Under the pieces are notes generated by a model that worked only from the letters and a program-made list of their open reading frames with translations, ran no database searches and was not told where the DNA came from. A stretch of 64,000 bases of DNA from Sporobacter sp963677825 (GTDB lineage: Bacteria; Bacillota; Clostridia; Oscillospirales; Oscillospiraceae). Position numbers and translations under genes: made by a program. The stretch covers positions 2,046,001 to 2,110,000 of the forward strand of contig CAXXEF010000001.1 of NCBI GenBank assembly GCA_963677825.2. Direction: 5' to 3'. The stretch's first letter is position 1, and the number at the start of each line of letters is the position of its first letter. Positions 50,559-59,780 of the stretch are shown here, piece by piece.

Positions 50559-50575
50559 AATGGCAATAAAAGTCA

Positions 50576-50812
50576 TTGTGCGCTGTGAACGGAAAGAGTA
50601 GGGCACGGTTTATCATCAGAGAGGGGCGGCCATTGGCTGAAAGCGGCCCCGGAGAAACCGGCCTGAACGTGCGTCCGGGAGCGCGGGGCTGTAACGGCCT
50701 TCGTATCGGCTGCGTTAAAGCCGCCCGAGGCGCTCCGGTCGGAGCGTGAACGAGAGTGGAACCGCGGTTATTAAAAGGCCGCCTCTTGATTGTAAGGGGC
50801 GGCTTTTATCTG
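50576..50812 (+). ncRNA. T-box leader, probably cysteine-specific
   Basis: Tandem features of a T-box riboswitch: an AGTAGGGC-type stem I start (near 50597), a specifier region GAACGTGCGTCC with candidate codon TGC (50670-50672), the T-box GTGGAACCGCGG (about 50756-50767), and a competing terminator AAAAGGCCGCC.../GGGGCGGCTTTT (50773-50807). Uncharged tRNA-Cys would stabilise the antiterminator and allow transcription of cysE-cysS. The specifier reading fits the downstream genes. Confidence 0.9.
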
Positions 50813-50830
50813 TGAAAGGACGGCGAGCGT

Positions 50831-51496
50831 ATGTTCAAGCGCCTGAGAGAGACCATCCGCGCGTATAAAGCGCGCGATCCGGCTGCGCGCAGCGGCTTGG
50901 AGATATTTCTGCTGTATCCGGGTATCCACGCGATCATCTGCTATCGCATGGCGCACTGGCTGCATCGGCATAAGCTGAAGTTTTTGGCGCGCGTCGTGTC
51001 GCAGTGGGCGCGGTTCTGGACGGGCGTGGAGATCCATCCGGCCGCAACGATCGGGCGGCGGCTTGTGATCGACCACGGCATGGGTATCGTCATCGGCGAG
51101 ACGACCGAAATCGGCGACGACGTGCTGATCTATCAGGGCGCGACGCTCGGCGGTACGGGCAAGGAGCACGGCAAACGCCATCCGACGATCGGCAACAACG
51201 TCATGATCGGTTCGGGCGCAAAGGTGCTCGGCCCCTTTAAGGTCGGCGATAATGCGCGCATCGCGGCCAACGCCGTCGTGCTCAAGGAGGTCCCGCCGGA
51301 CTCAACGGCTGTCGGCGTCCCGGCGCGGATCGTCAGTATAGCCGGCGTTAAGGTGAACTACGCCGACGCCGTCGACCAGATCAGCGTCACCGATCCGGTC
51401 GCCATCGAGCTGACGGCCATCTACGCACAGCTGCAGCTGCTCGAACAGGCGATTACGATACCGGACGCGAGCAGTGATCCAACTAAAGAGAAATAA
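50831..51496 (+). CDS. cysE: Serine O-acetyltransferase
   Basis: First step of cysteine synthesis: serine + acetyl-CoA. 221 aa. N-terminal helical part (LEIFLLYPGIHAIICYRMAHWLH), then a left-handed beta helix of hexapeptides (GVEIHPAATIGRRLVIDHGMGIVIGETTEIGDDVLIYQGATLGG) and KHGKRHPTIGNNVMIGSGAKVLG. AAAGGACGGCG precedes the ATG. Under T-box control with cysS. Confidence 0.97.
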   Translation: MFKRLRETIRAYKARDPAARSGLEIFLLYPGIHAIICYRMAHWLHRHKLKFLARVVSQWARFWTGVEIHPAATIGRRLVIDHGMGIVIGETTEIGDDVLIYQGATLGGTGKEHGKRHPTIGNNVMIGSGAKVLGPFKVGDNARIAANAVVLKEVPPDSTAVGVPARIVSIAGVKVNYADAVDQISVTDPVAIELTAIYAQLQLLEQAITIPDASSDPTKEK

Positions 51497-51520
51497 AATT
51501 ACTATAAATGAGGCGATTCC

Positions 51521-52933
51521 ATGAAACTGTTTAACTCCCTGTCCATGAAAAAGGAAGAATTTGAACCGCTGGAGGCGGGTAAGGTCAAGATGTACGCTTG
51601 CGGGCCGACGGTGTATAATCTCATCCACGTCGGCAACGCCCGACCGATCATCGTGTTCGACGCACTGCGCCGCTATATGGAGTACCGCGGGTACGATGTG
51701 ACGTTTGTCCAGAACTTCACAGACGTCGACGACAAAATCATTAGCCGCGCCAATCAAGAGGGCGCGACGAGCGCTGAGATCGCCGAGAAATATATCGCCG
51801 AGTATCAGACCGACGCCGAAGGGCTCGGCGTGCGCCCGGCGACGATCCACCCGAAGGCGACCGAGAACATCGGCCCGATCATCGAGATCATTAAAACGCT
51901 TATTGACAAGGGGCTGGCGTATGCGTCTAACGGTGACGTGTATTTCAGCACGTCGAGCTTTGACGGCTACGGCAAGCTCTCGCACCAATCGACGGAGGAT
52001 ATGCTTGCCGGTGCGCGCGTCGCCGTCGGTGACATCAAGCGCAGCCCCGTCGACTTTGCGCTGTGGAAGGCGTCGAAGCCGGGCGAGCCAAAATGGGATT
52101 CGCCATGGGGTGAGGGGCGCCCCGGCTGGCACATCGAGTGCTCGGCGATGTCCAGCCGCTACCTCGGTAAGACGATCGACATCCACTGCGGCGGCAAGGA
52201 TCTGACGTTCCCGCACCACGAAAACGAGATCGCGCAGTCAGAGGGCGCCAGCGGCGAGCCGTTTGTGCGCTACTGGCTGCATAACGGCTTCATCAGCATC
52301 GACAACAGAAAGATGTCCAAGTCGCTGGGCAACTTTTTCACCGTACGCGACGCCGCCGAGGCCTACGGTTATGAAAACATCCGTATGTTTATGCTGATGA
52401 GCCACTACAGAAGCCCGCTTAACTATTCCTGTGAGATCCTGCAGCAGGCGCAAAGTGCGCTCGACCGGATTAAGACGGCGCGCAGCAACCTGAAATTTAT
52501 CGCCGATAACGGCGACGGCGACGCGATTAAAGATTCAGAGCGCGCGTTTGTCGACGGTCTGCCGTCGTACCGCGCGCGGTACATCCAGGCGCTTGATGAC
52601 GACTTCAATACAGCCGACGCAATCAGCGTGATCTTCGAGCTCGTGCGCGACGGCAACGCGATGACAGCGGCGGCTAAAAAGCCGTCGAAAGCGCTTGCGT
52701 CGGCAATTTTATCGATGCTCGAGGAGCTCGCCGACGTGCTCGGCCTGTTCTATGCCGACGACGATGCGTCCGGCGACAGCCTTGCAGACGAGGTCGAGGG
52801 GCTCATCGAGGCGCGTCAGGCGGCGCGTAAGGCTAAGGACTTCGCCGAGGCCGACCGTATCCGCGACCAGCTGAAGGATATGGGCATTGTATTGGAAGAT
52901 ACACCGCAGGGCGTGAAATGGAAAAAGGCGTAA
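51521..52933 (+). CDS. cysS: Cysteinyl-tRNA synthetase
   Basis: Class I synthetase that charges tRNA-Cys. 470 aa. YACGPTVYNLIHVGNAR carries the zinc cysteine and HIGH-like motif; WHIECSAMS and GGKDLTFPHHENEIAQSE give the other zinc ligands; KMSKS is in RKMSKSLGNFF. The C-terminal DALR-like anticodon helices end in LEDTPQGVKWKK. GAGG lies 8 nt upstream. It follows cysE by 24 nt. Confidence 0.98.
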   Translation: MKLFNSLSMKKEEFEPLEAGKVKMYACGPTVYNLIHVGNARPIIVFDALRRYMEYRGYDVTFVQNFTDVDDKIISRANQEGATSAEIAEKYIAEYQTDAEGLGVRPATIHPKATENIGPIIEIIKTLIDKGLAYASNGDVYFSTSSFDGYGKLSHQSTEDMLAGARVAVGDIKRSPVDFALWKASKPGEPKWDSPWGEGRPGWHIECSAMSSRYLGKTIDIHCGGKDLTFPHHENEIAQSEGASGEPFVRYWLHNGFISIDNRKMSKSLGNFFTVRDAAEAYGYENIRMFMLMSHYRSPLNYSCEILQQAQSALDRIKTARSNLKFIADNGDGDAIKDSERAFVDGLPSYRARYIQALDDDFNTADAISVIFELVRDGNAMTAAAKKPSKALASAILSMLEELADVLGLFYADDDASGDSLADEVEGLIEARQAARKAKDFAEADRIRDQLKDMGIVLEDTPQGVKWKKA

Positions 52934-52976
52934 GACAATCTTTTAAAATAATGATGCTTTAATCGAAATTATCTAT

Positions 52977-53011
52977 AAGAAAACAGGCTGCAGATCGCAG
53001 CCTGTTTTCTT
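52977..53011 (+). terminator. Terminator after cysS
   Basis: Perfect 12-bp arms AAAACAGGCTGC and GCAGCCTGTTTT around a short AGATC loop, followed by a T-rich stretch. Confidence 0.9.
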
Positions 53012-53126
53012 GTAATCCAGCCTTAAAATACGACTGGATAACATATATTAGTCAGATGTGTTATAATACCAAAAAAGAAGCGCCGATATTGGCGCTTTAA
53101 ACCCAACAGAAAGCGGCGGTGTGTCG

Positions 53127-55760
53127 ATGAAAAAACTCATGGTGATCGACGGCAACAGCATCATCAACCGCGCGTTTTACGGCATCCGTCTGCTCACGAC
53201 GAGAGACGGCACGCCGACGAACGCTGTCTACGGATTTTTGAATATTCTGCTCAAGCTCCTCAGCGACGAGGAGCCCGACGCCGTGTGCGTCTGCTTTGAC
53301 CTGCCCGCGCCGACGTTCCGCCACGAGCAGTATGATCAATACAAGGCGCACCGCAAGCCGATGCCGGACGAGCTCGGTGTACAGATGCCGATCCTCAAGG
53401 ATGTGCTCGACGCGATGAAAATCCGGCGCTACGAAAAGGCCGGCTGGGAGGCCGACGATCTCATCGGTACGATTGCCGACAAGTGCGAGCAGGATGGCTG
53501 GGCGTGTGTGGTCGTCACCGGCGACAAGGACAGCCTGCAGCTTGTGTCCGACACGACGCGCGTCAGCAACGTTAAAACCCGGGCGGGGCAGACAGAGACG
53601 ATCTCGTATACACCAGAGGTGTTCCGAGAGGAATACGGCTTCGAGCCGATCAAGATGATCGACCTGAAGGCGCTCATGGGCGATAAGTCGGACAATATCC
53701 CCGGCGTCGCCGGTGTCGGCGAAAAGACGGCGATGGCGCTGGTGCAGCGCTACGGGAGCCTCGACGAGATTTATGCCAATATCGACGATCCTGAGATTAA
53801 GGACGGCGTGCGCAAAAAGCTTATCGCCGGCGGGGATGCGGCAAAAATGTCCTACGAGCTGGCGACGATCTGCCGTGATGTGCCGGTCGATTTTAAGCCG
53901 GACGAAAACGTCCGACGCGACCCCGACAATGACGCGCTATATGCGTTGTTTCGGCAGCTTGAGTTCACCAAGCTGGCCGATCGGCTCGGGCTCGCGCCGC
54001 CGGTGGACGCCGCGCCGGAGACCTTCGAATCCGAATGCGTCAGCCAGATCATCCGAACGGCGCAGGACGCGCGCGATATGCTCGATGCATTGCGGCACGC
54101 GCCGGTCGTCGGTGTGCGCGCCGATACCGGGCTCGACATCGCTGTCGCGGTGGACGAATCGCAAAATATGGCCCATATCCTCCGCCGCGGTGAGACGGCC
54201 GATTATGAACAGGTGCTCAGCGAGCTGATGCAGGCCGACATCGCAAAGGCCGGGCACGACATCAAGGACACGCAGCGGCAGCTGCTTGGTATGGGTATCG
54301 AGTCCGGCGGTTGGGTCTTCGATACGGCGCTGGCGGCATATCTTTTGTCGCCGACCGATTCGTCCTATGAACTCGGCCGCCTGACCGAGCGGCACGCGGG
54401 CTTTTCGATCGCCGCCGCTGAGGAGCAGGACGGACAGCTTATGCTGACTGACGACGTATCGGCTCTGGCGTCGCTGATGTCGGAAGCGGCTGCTGTGCTG
54501 GCGCTGCGTGATATTTTCGAGCCGCAGCTGATCGAAACCGGTATGGACAAGCTACTGCACGACGTCGAGCTGCCGCTGTGCGGCGTACTCGCGGACATGG
54601 AGCATACCGGCTTTTACGTTGATAAGCAGGCGCTCGAGGCCTTTGGTGACCGACTCGGTATTCAAATTGCAGCGCTTGAGAAGAAGATTTATGAGCTGGC
54701 TGACGAGCAGTTCAATATCAATTCGACCAAGCAGCTCGGTGTGATACTGTTCGATAAGTTGATGCTGCCCGCGCCCAAGCGCACCAAGACCGGTTATTCG
54801 ACAAACGTCGAAGTACTTGAGTATCTGCGCGACAAGCATCCGATCATCACCGAAATCATGGAATACCGTGAGCTGACGAAGCTTAAAAGCACGTACGCCG
54901 ACGGACTGATGAAGGTCATTGCATCCGACGGGCGCATTCATACGAATTTTCAGATGACGGTCGCGGCGACGGGGCGGCTGTCCTCGACGGACCCGAACCT
55001 GCAAAACATTCCTGTGCGTAAAGAGGTCGGTGCGGCACTGCGCGAGATGTTCATCGCCGAAGACGGTAAAATGCTCGTCGACGCCGACTACTCGCAGATT
55101 GAGCTGCGGCTGCTCGCGCATATTGCGCAGGACGAGGTGATGCTCGAAGCGTTCCGAACAGGAGAGGACATCCATACCGTCACGGCCTCACAGGTGTTTA
55201 ACGTTCCGCTCGAGCACGTGACGAGCCTCATGCGCTCGCAGGCCAAGGCCGTTAACTTCGGCATCGTGTATGGTATATCGGCGTTCTCGCTATCGCAGGA
55301 CATCGGCGTTAGCGTTGCAGAGGCGAAGCTCTATATTGACAGCTATTTTGCCAAGTATGCCGGCGTCCGGCAGTACATGGACGCCGTCGTCGCCGAGGCC
55401 AAGCAGGACGGCTATGTTACGACGCTGTACGGACGGCGCAGACAGCTGCCGGAGCTCAAATCGTCCAACTATAACATCCGCTCATTCGGCGAGCGCGCCG
55501 CGCGTAATACGCCGATGCAGGGCACGGCTGCCGACATCATCAAAATTGCGATGGTCAATGTCCATCGGCGTCTCAGCGCGGAGGGACTCAAGGCCAAGCT
55601 CGTTTTGCAGGTGCACGATGAGCTGATCGCCGAGTGCCCGGAAGCGGAGACCGAGCAGGTTAAAAAGCTGCTGGCGGAGGAGATGGAGCAGGCGGTGTCG
55701 CTCAGTGTGCCGATTATCGCCGACGCACACGCCGGGAAAAGCTGGCACGACGCGAAATGA
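53127..55760 (+). CDS. polA: DNA polymerase I
   Basis: 877 aa. N-terminal 5'-3' exonuclease (MVIDGNSIINRAFYG, GWEADDLIGT, GDKSDNIPGVAGVGEKTA), a middle DnaQ-like domain whose catalytic DxE is lost (VRADTGLDIAVAV), so proofreading should be inactive as in B. subtilis, and the polymerase with ATGRLSSTDPNLQNIPVR, DADYSQIELRLLAH, QAKAVNFGIVYG and LQVHDELIAE. I start at ATG 53127; GTG 53121 is also in frame. A TATAAT (53062-53067) and an AAGCGCC/GGCGCTT hairpin (53077-53097) lie in the leader. Confidence 0.97.
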   Translation: MKKLMVIDGNSIINRAFYGIRLLTTRDGTPTNAVYGFLNILLKLLSDEEPDAVCVCFDLPAPTFRHEQYDQYKAHRKPMPDELGVQMPILKDVLDAMKIRRYEKAGWEADDLIGTIADKCEQDGWACVVVTGDKDSLQLVSDTTRVSNVKTRAGQTETISYTPEVFREEYGFEPIKMIDLKALMGDKSDNIPGVAGVGEKTAMALVQRYGSLDEIYANIDDPEIKDGVRKKLIAGGDAAKMSYELATICRDVPVDFKPDENVRRDPDNDALYALFRQLEFTKLADRLGLAPPVDAAPETFESECVSQIIRTAQDARDMLDALRHAPVVGVRADTGLDIAVAVDESQNMAHILRRGETADYEQVLSELMQADIAKAGHDIKDTQRQLLGMGIESGGWVFDTALAAYLLSPTDSSYELGRLTERHAGFSIAAAEEQDGQLMLTDDVSALASLMSEAAAVLALRDIFEPQLIETGMDKLLHDVELPLCGVLADMEHTGFYVDKQALEAFGDRLGIQIAALEKKIYELADEQFNINSTKQLGVILFDKLMLPAPKRTKTGYSTNVEVLEYLRDKHPIITEIMEYRELTKLKSTYADGLMKVIASDGRIHTNFQMTVAATGRLSSTDPNLQNIPVRKEVGAALREMFIAEDGKMLVDADYSQIELRLLAHIAQDEVMLEAFRTGEDIHTVTASQVFNVPLEHVTSLMRSQAKAVNFGIVYGISAFSLSQDIGVSVAEAKLYIDSYFAKYAGVRQYMDAVVAEAKQDGYVTTLYGRRRQLPELKSSNYNIRSFGERAARNTPMQGTAADIIKIAMVNVHRRLSAEGLKAKLVLQVHDELIAECPEAETEQVKKLLAEEMEQAVSLSVPIIADAHAGKSWHDAK

Positions 55761-56227
55761 CGACGATTATACCGGCTGGTGAAACACATCTCGCGGCCAT
55801 AATAGATATTGAAAACGAAGCATTCATGCCGCCGTGGTCGGCGGGGTCGGTACTCGGTGAGATCGGGCGCGACGAGACGTTCTTTGCCCTCGCCGTCGAC
55901 GGTGCAGATGTGCTCGGCTTCGTTATCCTGCGCTATTTGGCCGACGAAGCCGAGTTATATCAGATCGCCGTACGCGAAGTACACCGCCGCCGCGGTATTG
56001 CCGACAGGCTCTTGTCCGCTGCGATGGACGATTGTGTGTCACGCGGCGCTATGGGCATCTGGCTTGAGGTGCGCCGCGGCAACAACAGCGCCATCGCGCT
56101 GTATAAAAAACATGGCTTTAAGACGGAGGGGCGCCGTAAAAACTATTACAGCAGCCCCGTGGAGGACGCCGTTGTGATGGCGTGGTATAATCCGACCGCC
56201 GATTTTGCATCCGAGGGTGTATCATGA
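55757..56227 (+). CDS. rimI: GNAT acetyltransferase, ribosomal protein S18-alanine N-acetyltransferase (RimI)
   Basis: 156 aa. Acetyl-CoA site in VREVHRRRGIADRLLSAAM, with DIENEAFMPPWS at the start and NNSAIALYKKHGFKTEGRRKNYY, a typical RimI end. The start overlaps the polA stop (ATGA) and its stop overlaps tsaD, so polA-rimI-tsaD are coupled. RimI next to TsaD is common in Firmicutes. Confidence 0.94.
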   Translation: MTTIIPAGETHLAAIIDIENEAFMPPWSAGSVLGEIGRDETFFALAVDGADVLGFVILRYLADEAELYQIAVREVHRRRGIADRLLSAAMDDCVSRGAMGIWLEVRRGNNSAIALYKKHGFKTEGRRKNYYSSPVEDAVVMAWYNPTADFASEGVS

Positions 56228-57240
56228 TTATTTTTTCTATTGAAACCTCCTGCGACGAGACAGCCGTCGCCGTTACGCGTGACGGACGTGAGGTGCTTGC
56301 CGACGAGGTGTTTTCGCAGGCGGACATGCACGCGCTGTATGGCGGTGTTGTCCCGGAGATCGCCTCGCGCAATCACGTCGCCGTTATCGGGCGATTGAGC
56401 GATATGGCGCTGAAGAAGGCCGGCATCAGCCGCCGTGAGATCGATGCCGTTGCGGTTACGTACGCACCGGGATTAATCGGCGCGTTACTTGTGGGTGTCA
56501 ATTTTGCAAAAGGCCTCGCGCTGTCGCTCGGGGTGCCGCTGATCCCCGTGCATCACATCCGCGGACACATCGCGGCCAATTATATTGCATTCCCGACGCT
56601 GGAGCCGCCGTTTCTGGCACTGATTGCCTCCGGCGGCAACAGCCTGATCGCCGACGTGCGCGGCTATACCGATGTCGCCGTCGTCGGCACAACGCGCGAC
56701 GATGCGGCCGGAGAATGTTTTGACAAGGTCGCGCGCGTGCTCGGCTTGCCGTATCCCGGCGGCAAGCCGCTCGACGATCTGTCGCAAGGCGGTGACGATA
56801 CGGCGTTCAGTCTGCCGCGCGCAAAAATCGACGGCCATCCATTCGATATGTCCTTTTCCGGCTTGAAGACAGCGGTCGTCAACATCGTGCACAATGCCGC
56901 GCAAAAAGGTGAACCGCTCGACAAACCGTCGCTCGCGGCGTCGTTCGCGCGTGCCGTCAGCGATACGCTTGTGCCGCGTGCCATCGAGGCGGCGGCACAG
57001 CTCGGGTACGACAAGATCACCGCAGCCGGGGGTGTTGCCGCCAATTCGCGTATCCGGGCGGACTTTCAGCGCGCGGCGCAATCGGCCGGTATGACGCTGT
57101 ACCTGCCACCGCTTCGCCTATGCGGCGATAACGGCGCGATGATCGGCTGTCAGGCGTATTACGAGTATCAAAGCGGCGCACGAGCCGGGATGGATTTAAA
57201 TGCGCACGCCACTATGCCAGTCGATCGTATCCTGGCCTGA
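56224..57240 (+). CDS. tsaD: tRNA threonylcarbamoyladenosine transferase TsaD
   Basis: ASKHA-fold enzyme for t6A37 of ANN-decoding tRNAs. 338 aa: MIIFSIETSCDETAVAV, the iron-binding H111/H115 in VHHIRGHIAANY, LIASGGNS, SFSGLKTAVVN and AAGGVAANSRIR, and PPLRLCGDNGAMIG. tsaB and tsaE are not in this window. No clear terminator follows. Confidence 0.97.
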   Translation: MIIFSIETSCDETAVAVTRDGREVLADEVFSQADMHALYGGVVPEIASRNHVAVIGRLSDMALKKAGISRREIDAVAVTYAPGLIGALLVGVNFAKGLALSLGVPLIPVHHIRGHIAANYIAFPTLEPPFLALIASGGNSLIADVRGYTDVAVVGTTRDDAAGECFDKVARVLGLPYPGGKPLDDLSQGGDDTAFSLPRAKIDGHPFDMSFSGLKTAVVNIVHNAAQKGEPLDKPSLAASFARAVSDTLVPRAIEAAAQLGYDKITAAGGVAANSRIRADFQRAAQSAGMTLYLPPLRLCGDNGAMIGCQAYYEYQSGARAGMDLNAHATMPVDRILA

Positions 57241-57750
57241 GATATAAACATCGGTCGCCAGGCGAATCAGCAGGTATGCCATGTCGGTACGTGCCGAGCG
57301 AAAAGGAAGAAAAAGGAAACGGTATAGTTGTTATGTCAAGTGAATTCGCGGCGCTGCTGCCGAGGCAAATTAGACTACAGGATCATTCAAAAAAATAGAA
57401 ATAATCGTTAAAACCGTTGCGGCATATAGGAATTATGCCTGTGGACAAACCTGTGGAAAGTGTGAATAACTTTCTGTAAATCCTGCGCATAATGTGGCTT
57501 ATGGTAACTCGTAAAGCGATGTTGGTCTTTAAAACTTTAGGATTTATCGTCGATTTTACAAAATCTTAACATAGCAAATTAGACGATGTCATGAACTTGC
57601 ATACGGATATAAGGACACAATAGGCGATGCTGCTATTTGCACATTGTTCGTCACGGCGGGATTATACAAATAGTAATATGGATTCGGTCGTGTCGACACA
57701 ATGCGACTAGAAACAACGCGGTTATTCCCGTTGATTACTGACGATAGTGC
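57241..57750 (+). other. Non-coding, AT-rich stretch with DnaA-box-like sites
   Basis: About 510 nt without a supported gene. At 57440-57469 three sites in a row read TGTGGACAA, TGTGGAAAG and TGTGAATAA; the last matches the inverse DnaA box (TGTGNATAA) and the first differs at one base. AT-rich DNA follows (57520-57600). Confidence 0.45.
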
Positions 57751-57779
57751 TTTACACCAATCGTAAAATCTGCTATAAT
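57751..57779 (+). promoter_or_regulatory. Promoter of tRNA-Ala
   Basis: TTTACA (57751-57756), 17-nt spacer, perfect TATAAT (57774-57779), 28 nt before the tRNA. Confidence 0.85.
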
Positions 57780-57806
57780 CAACTGCGCGCGAAAAATCGA
57801 ATATGT

Positions 57807-57879
57807 GGGGGCGTAGCTCAGCTGGGAGAGCGTACGGTTCGCATCCGTAAGGTCGAGAGTTCGATCCTCTTCGTCTCCA
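57807..57879 (+). tRNA. tRNA-Ala (anticodon CGC)
   Basis: 73 nt forming a complete cloverleaf: acceptor GGGGGCG/CGTCTCC with the alanine identity pair G3-U70, D arm GCTC/GAGC, anticodon stem TACGG/CCGTA with loop TTCGCAT, and T arm GAGAG-TTCGATC-CTCTT. Anticodon CGC reads GCG. CCA is not encoded (ACTG follows). The 3' end is the probable integration site of the adjacent element. Confidence 0.93.
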
Positions 57880-57887
57880 CTGAACAG

Positions 57888-57922
57888 AAAAGCCTGTAAC
57901 TACTAGGTTACAGGCTTTTTTC
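57888..57922 (+). terminator. Terminator after tRNA-Ala
   Basis: Arms AGCCTGTAAC (57891-57900) and GTTACAGGCT (57907-57916) are perfect, followed by TTTTTTCTTT. Confidence 0.9.
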
Positions 57923-57959
57923 TTTGCTCAAATATTGAAATTTTCCCTTATGTTTTCCC

Positions 57960-59150
57960 TTACAGGTTTAATACGTCCTTTATATAGCTCTCCATACGAG
58001 CTGCACTCTGCTGTTTCATTTGGTCAGTAACGTGGCCATAAACGTCCAGAGTAAAGGCTGCGGTGGCGTGGCCGAGGTTGTTCTGGACCGTCTTAATATC
58101 ATCCCCGGAACGGATGGAGGCCACGGCATAGGTATGGCGTAAATCGTGAAAACGTGTAGTTGGAGATCCGATGGACGCGGCAGCGGCTTTGAAGGCTTTA
58201 TATACCGTGTGGATAGCCAGGTGGTGCCCAAGCTCATCAGTAAAGACCAGGCCGCTATTCTCCCACACCTCGCCGTACAATAAACGCTGTTCTGTTTGAT
58301 GCCCTCTGTGGCGGCGTAGTACCTGCATAACCCACGGTGCCGGAGTAATGATCCGGGATCTATCATTTTTCAGTGATGCAAAGATATAACGGCCTTGCCT
58401 TTTCTTCTCAAGCTGGAGCTGTTTGTTAATTAATATAGTGCCTTTGTCGAAGTCTACACAATCCCACATGAGGCCCAGGGCTTCACCTTCACGCATGCCT
58501 GTGAATAGGGTAACAGTAAATAGAGCTTGAAAGCGGTGGCCCTCAATGGTTTTGAGAAAAGCCTTGCTCTGCTCCTCGTCAAAGGGTTTTAGCTCTCGGC
58601 GCTCTTTGCGCGGAAGGGTGCAAGCGTCCGAGGGGTTGAATCGGATATAACCAATCATAACGGCTTGCTTGAGAGCCGTGTGGAGCACACCATGAATCCC
58701 GTGCACCGTTTTTGGGGCAAGCCCTGGCTTTCCATTCTTCCCCGCACTGAGTTGGTTATAGAAGGCTTGGATTGTGGAAGTGCTGAGCGCTTCTAGTTTA
58801 ATCGCACCAAGAGCGGGCTTGATGTGGTTTTTAATTTGGCTCATATAAGCTATTTTTGTATAGGGCTTTACATCGCCAAGGTATTCCGCGGTCCAGGTGT
58901 CTAGCCACTGCCCCACTGTGAGTTTGCTGGGCGCGGTGTAGGTGCCGGTATCGAGTGCGGCGGTAGCAGCTTTGAGCTTCTGGGTTACTTCTTTTTGTGT
59001 TTTGCCGGATATGCTGCGTTGGACCTGCTTGCCTGTACCCGGATCCACACCTTCGGTATATCGTGCTTCCCAAAAAGTGTACTCTTTACCATTCCTGGTT
59101 ACAGTCTTTTTTCTGATTGTACCGGTGCCGGATGCTGCTTTTCGTGCCAT
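57960..59150 (-). CDS. int: Tyrosine-type site-specific integrase
   Basis: 396 aa. N-terminal AP2-like and SAM-like arm-binding domains (GKEYTFWEARYTEGVDPGTGKQVQRSISGKTQKEV; KLTVGQWLDTWTAEYL), then the catalytic domain with R220 (FTGMREGEALGL), H335-xx-R338 (FHDLRHTYA), H361 (NNLGHATAAFTLDVYGH) and nucleophile Y371. GGAGG is 8 nt before ATG 59150. It points toward the tRNA, as expected for an element inserted at a tRNA 3' end. Confidence 0.96.
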   Translation of the reverse strand: MARKAASGTGTIRKKTVTRNGKEYTFWEARYTEGVDPGTGKQVQRSISGKTQKEVTQKLKAATAALDTGTYTAPSKLTVGQWLDTWTAEYLGDVKPYTKIAYMSQIKNHIKPALGAIKLEALSTSTIQAFYNQLSAGKNGKPGLAPKTVHGIHGVLHTALKQAVMIGYIRFNPSDACTLPRKERRELKPFDEEQSKAFLKTIEGHRFQALFTVTLFTGMREGEALGLMWDCVDFDKGTILINKQLQLEKKRQGRYIFASLKNDRSRIITPAPWVMQVLRRHRGHQTEQRLLYGEVWENSGLVFTDELGHHLAIHTVYKAFKAAAASIGSPTTRFHDLRHTYAVASIRSGDDIKTVQNNLGHATAAFTLDVYGHVTDQMKQQSAARMESYIKDVLNL

Positions 59151-59292
59151 GTGGATATCCTCCTTTAATGTTGCACCGATGCCCACAAAATGCTACAATA
59201 AAAGGACATAATGGTGCCTTGGTTTGATCGCCGGGTTATCATAATGTATCGCCGCCTCTGGAGTTACCGCTCCAGGGGTGGTTTTTTTATTT

Positions 59293-59733
59293 TTAGTTTG
59301 GACGGAAATTGTTAGCGTGTTTGTGCTTTAATGCATCTAATTTGAATTTTATAAAAGATTCGGTGCTCTCGTGTAACTCTTTTAGTTCTTCTTCTGTAAC
59401 TTCAAGAGTACCATCCGGATAGTTAATCCATAAATATCCCTCTGCCTCAATGGCACCAACACTACAGCCAACCTGCTTTAATTTTTCTTCAAGGTCAACT
59501 GTCCAAAAACAGTTTTTTAAAAAAGCAGTGGCTTCTGGTTCATCCATAAGCGCGTAAATTGGGACACCAAGCGCTGTAGCAATCTTCTGTAAATTTTCCG
59601 TTTTAGGGTTCTGTTTTCCTAATTCGTACTTACGTATTGTTGTCTCAATTACCCCGCTTTTCTCAGACAGCTGTCGCTGAGTTAGTCCTCTATTAATACG
59701 AAACTTTTTGATTTTATCTCCAGATATGCCCAT
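59293..59733 (-). CDS. XRE-family repressor of the integrated element
   Basis: 146 aa. N-terminal HTH (KIKKFRINRGLTQRQLSEKSGVIETTIRKYELGKQNPKTENLQKIATALGVPIYALM), then an uncharacterised C-terminal part (FLKNCFWTVDLEEKLKQVGCS...) without a peptidase dyad. Start ATG 59733 has GAGGTG 8 nt upstream; ATG 59739 is too close to it, and the long open frame further upstream runs through the operators. It is divergent from the excisionase-like gene and probably acts as the cI-like switch. Confidence 0.9.
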   Translation of the reverse strand: MGISGDKIKKFRINRGLTQRQLSEKSGVIETTIRKYELGKQNPKTENLQKIATALGVPIYALMDEPEATAFLKNCFWTVDLEEKLKQVGCSVGAIEAEGYLWINYPDGTLEVTEEELKELHESTESFIKFKLDALKHKHANNFRPN

Positions 59734-59751
59734 GCGCATCACCTCAAAAAC

Positions 59752-59780
59752 AGCATAGCACAGTTTCAGACCGAAAACAA
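59752..59780 (-). promoter_or_regulatory. Promoter of the XRE repressor
   Basis: Minus strand TTGTTT (59775-59780), 17-nt spacer, TATGCT (59752-59757). Operator copy 1 covers its -35 end, consistent with autorepression. Confidence 0.65.

Noticed and set aside
57213..57300. 30-codon minus-strand frame with an SLH-like look (MAYLLIRLATDVYISGQDT)
   Set aside because: Too short, no ribosome site, and half of it is the antisense of tsaD.
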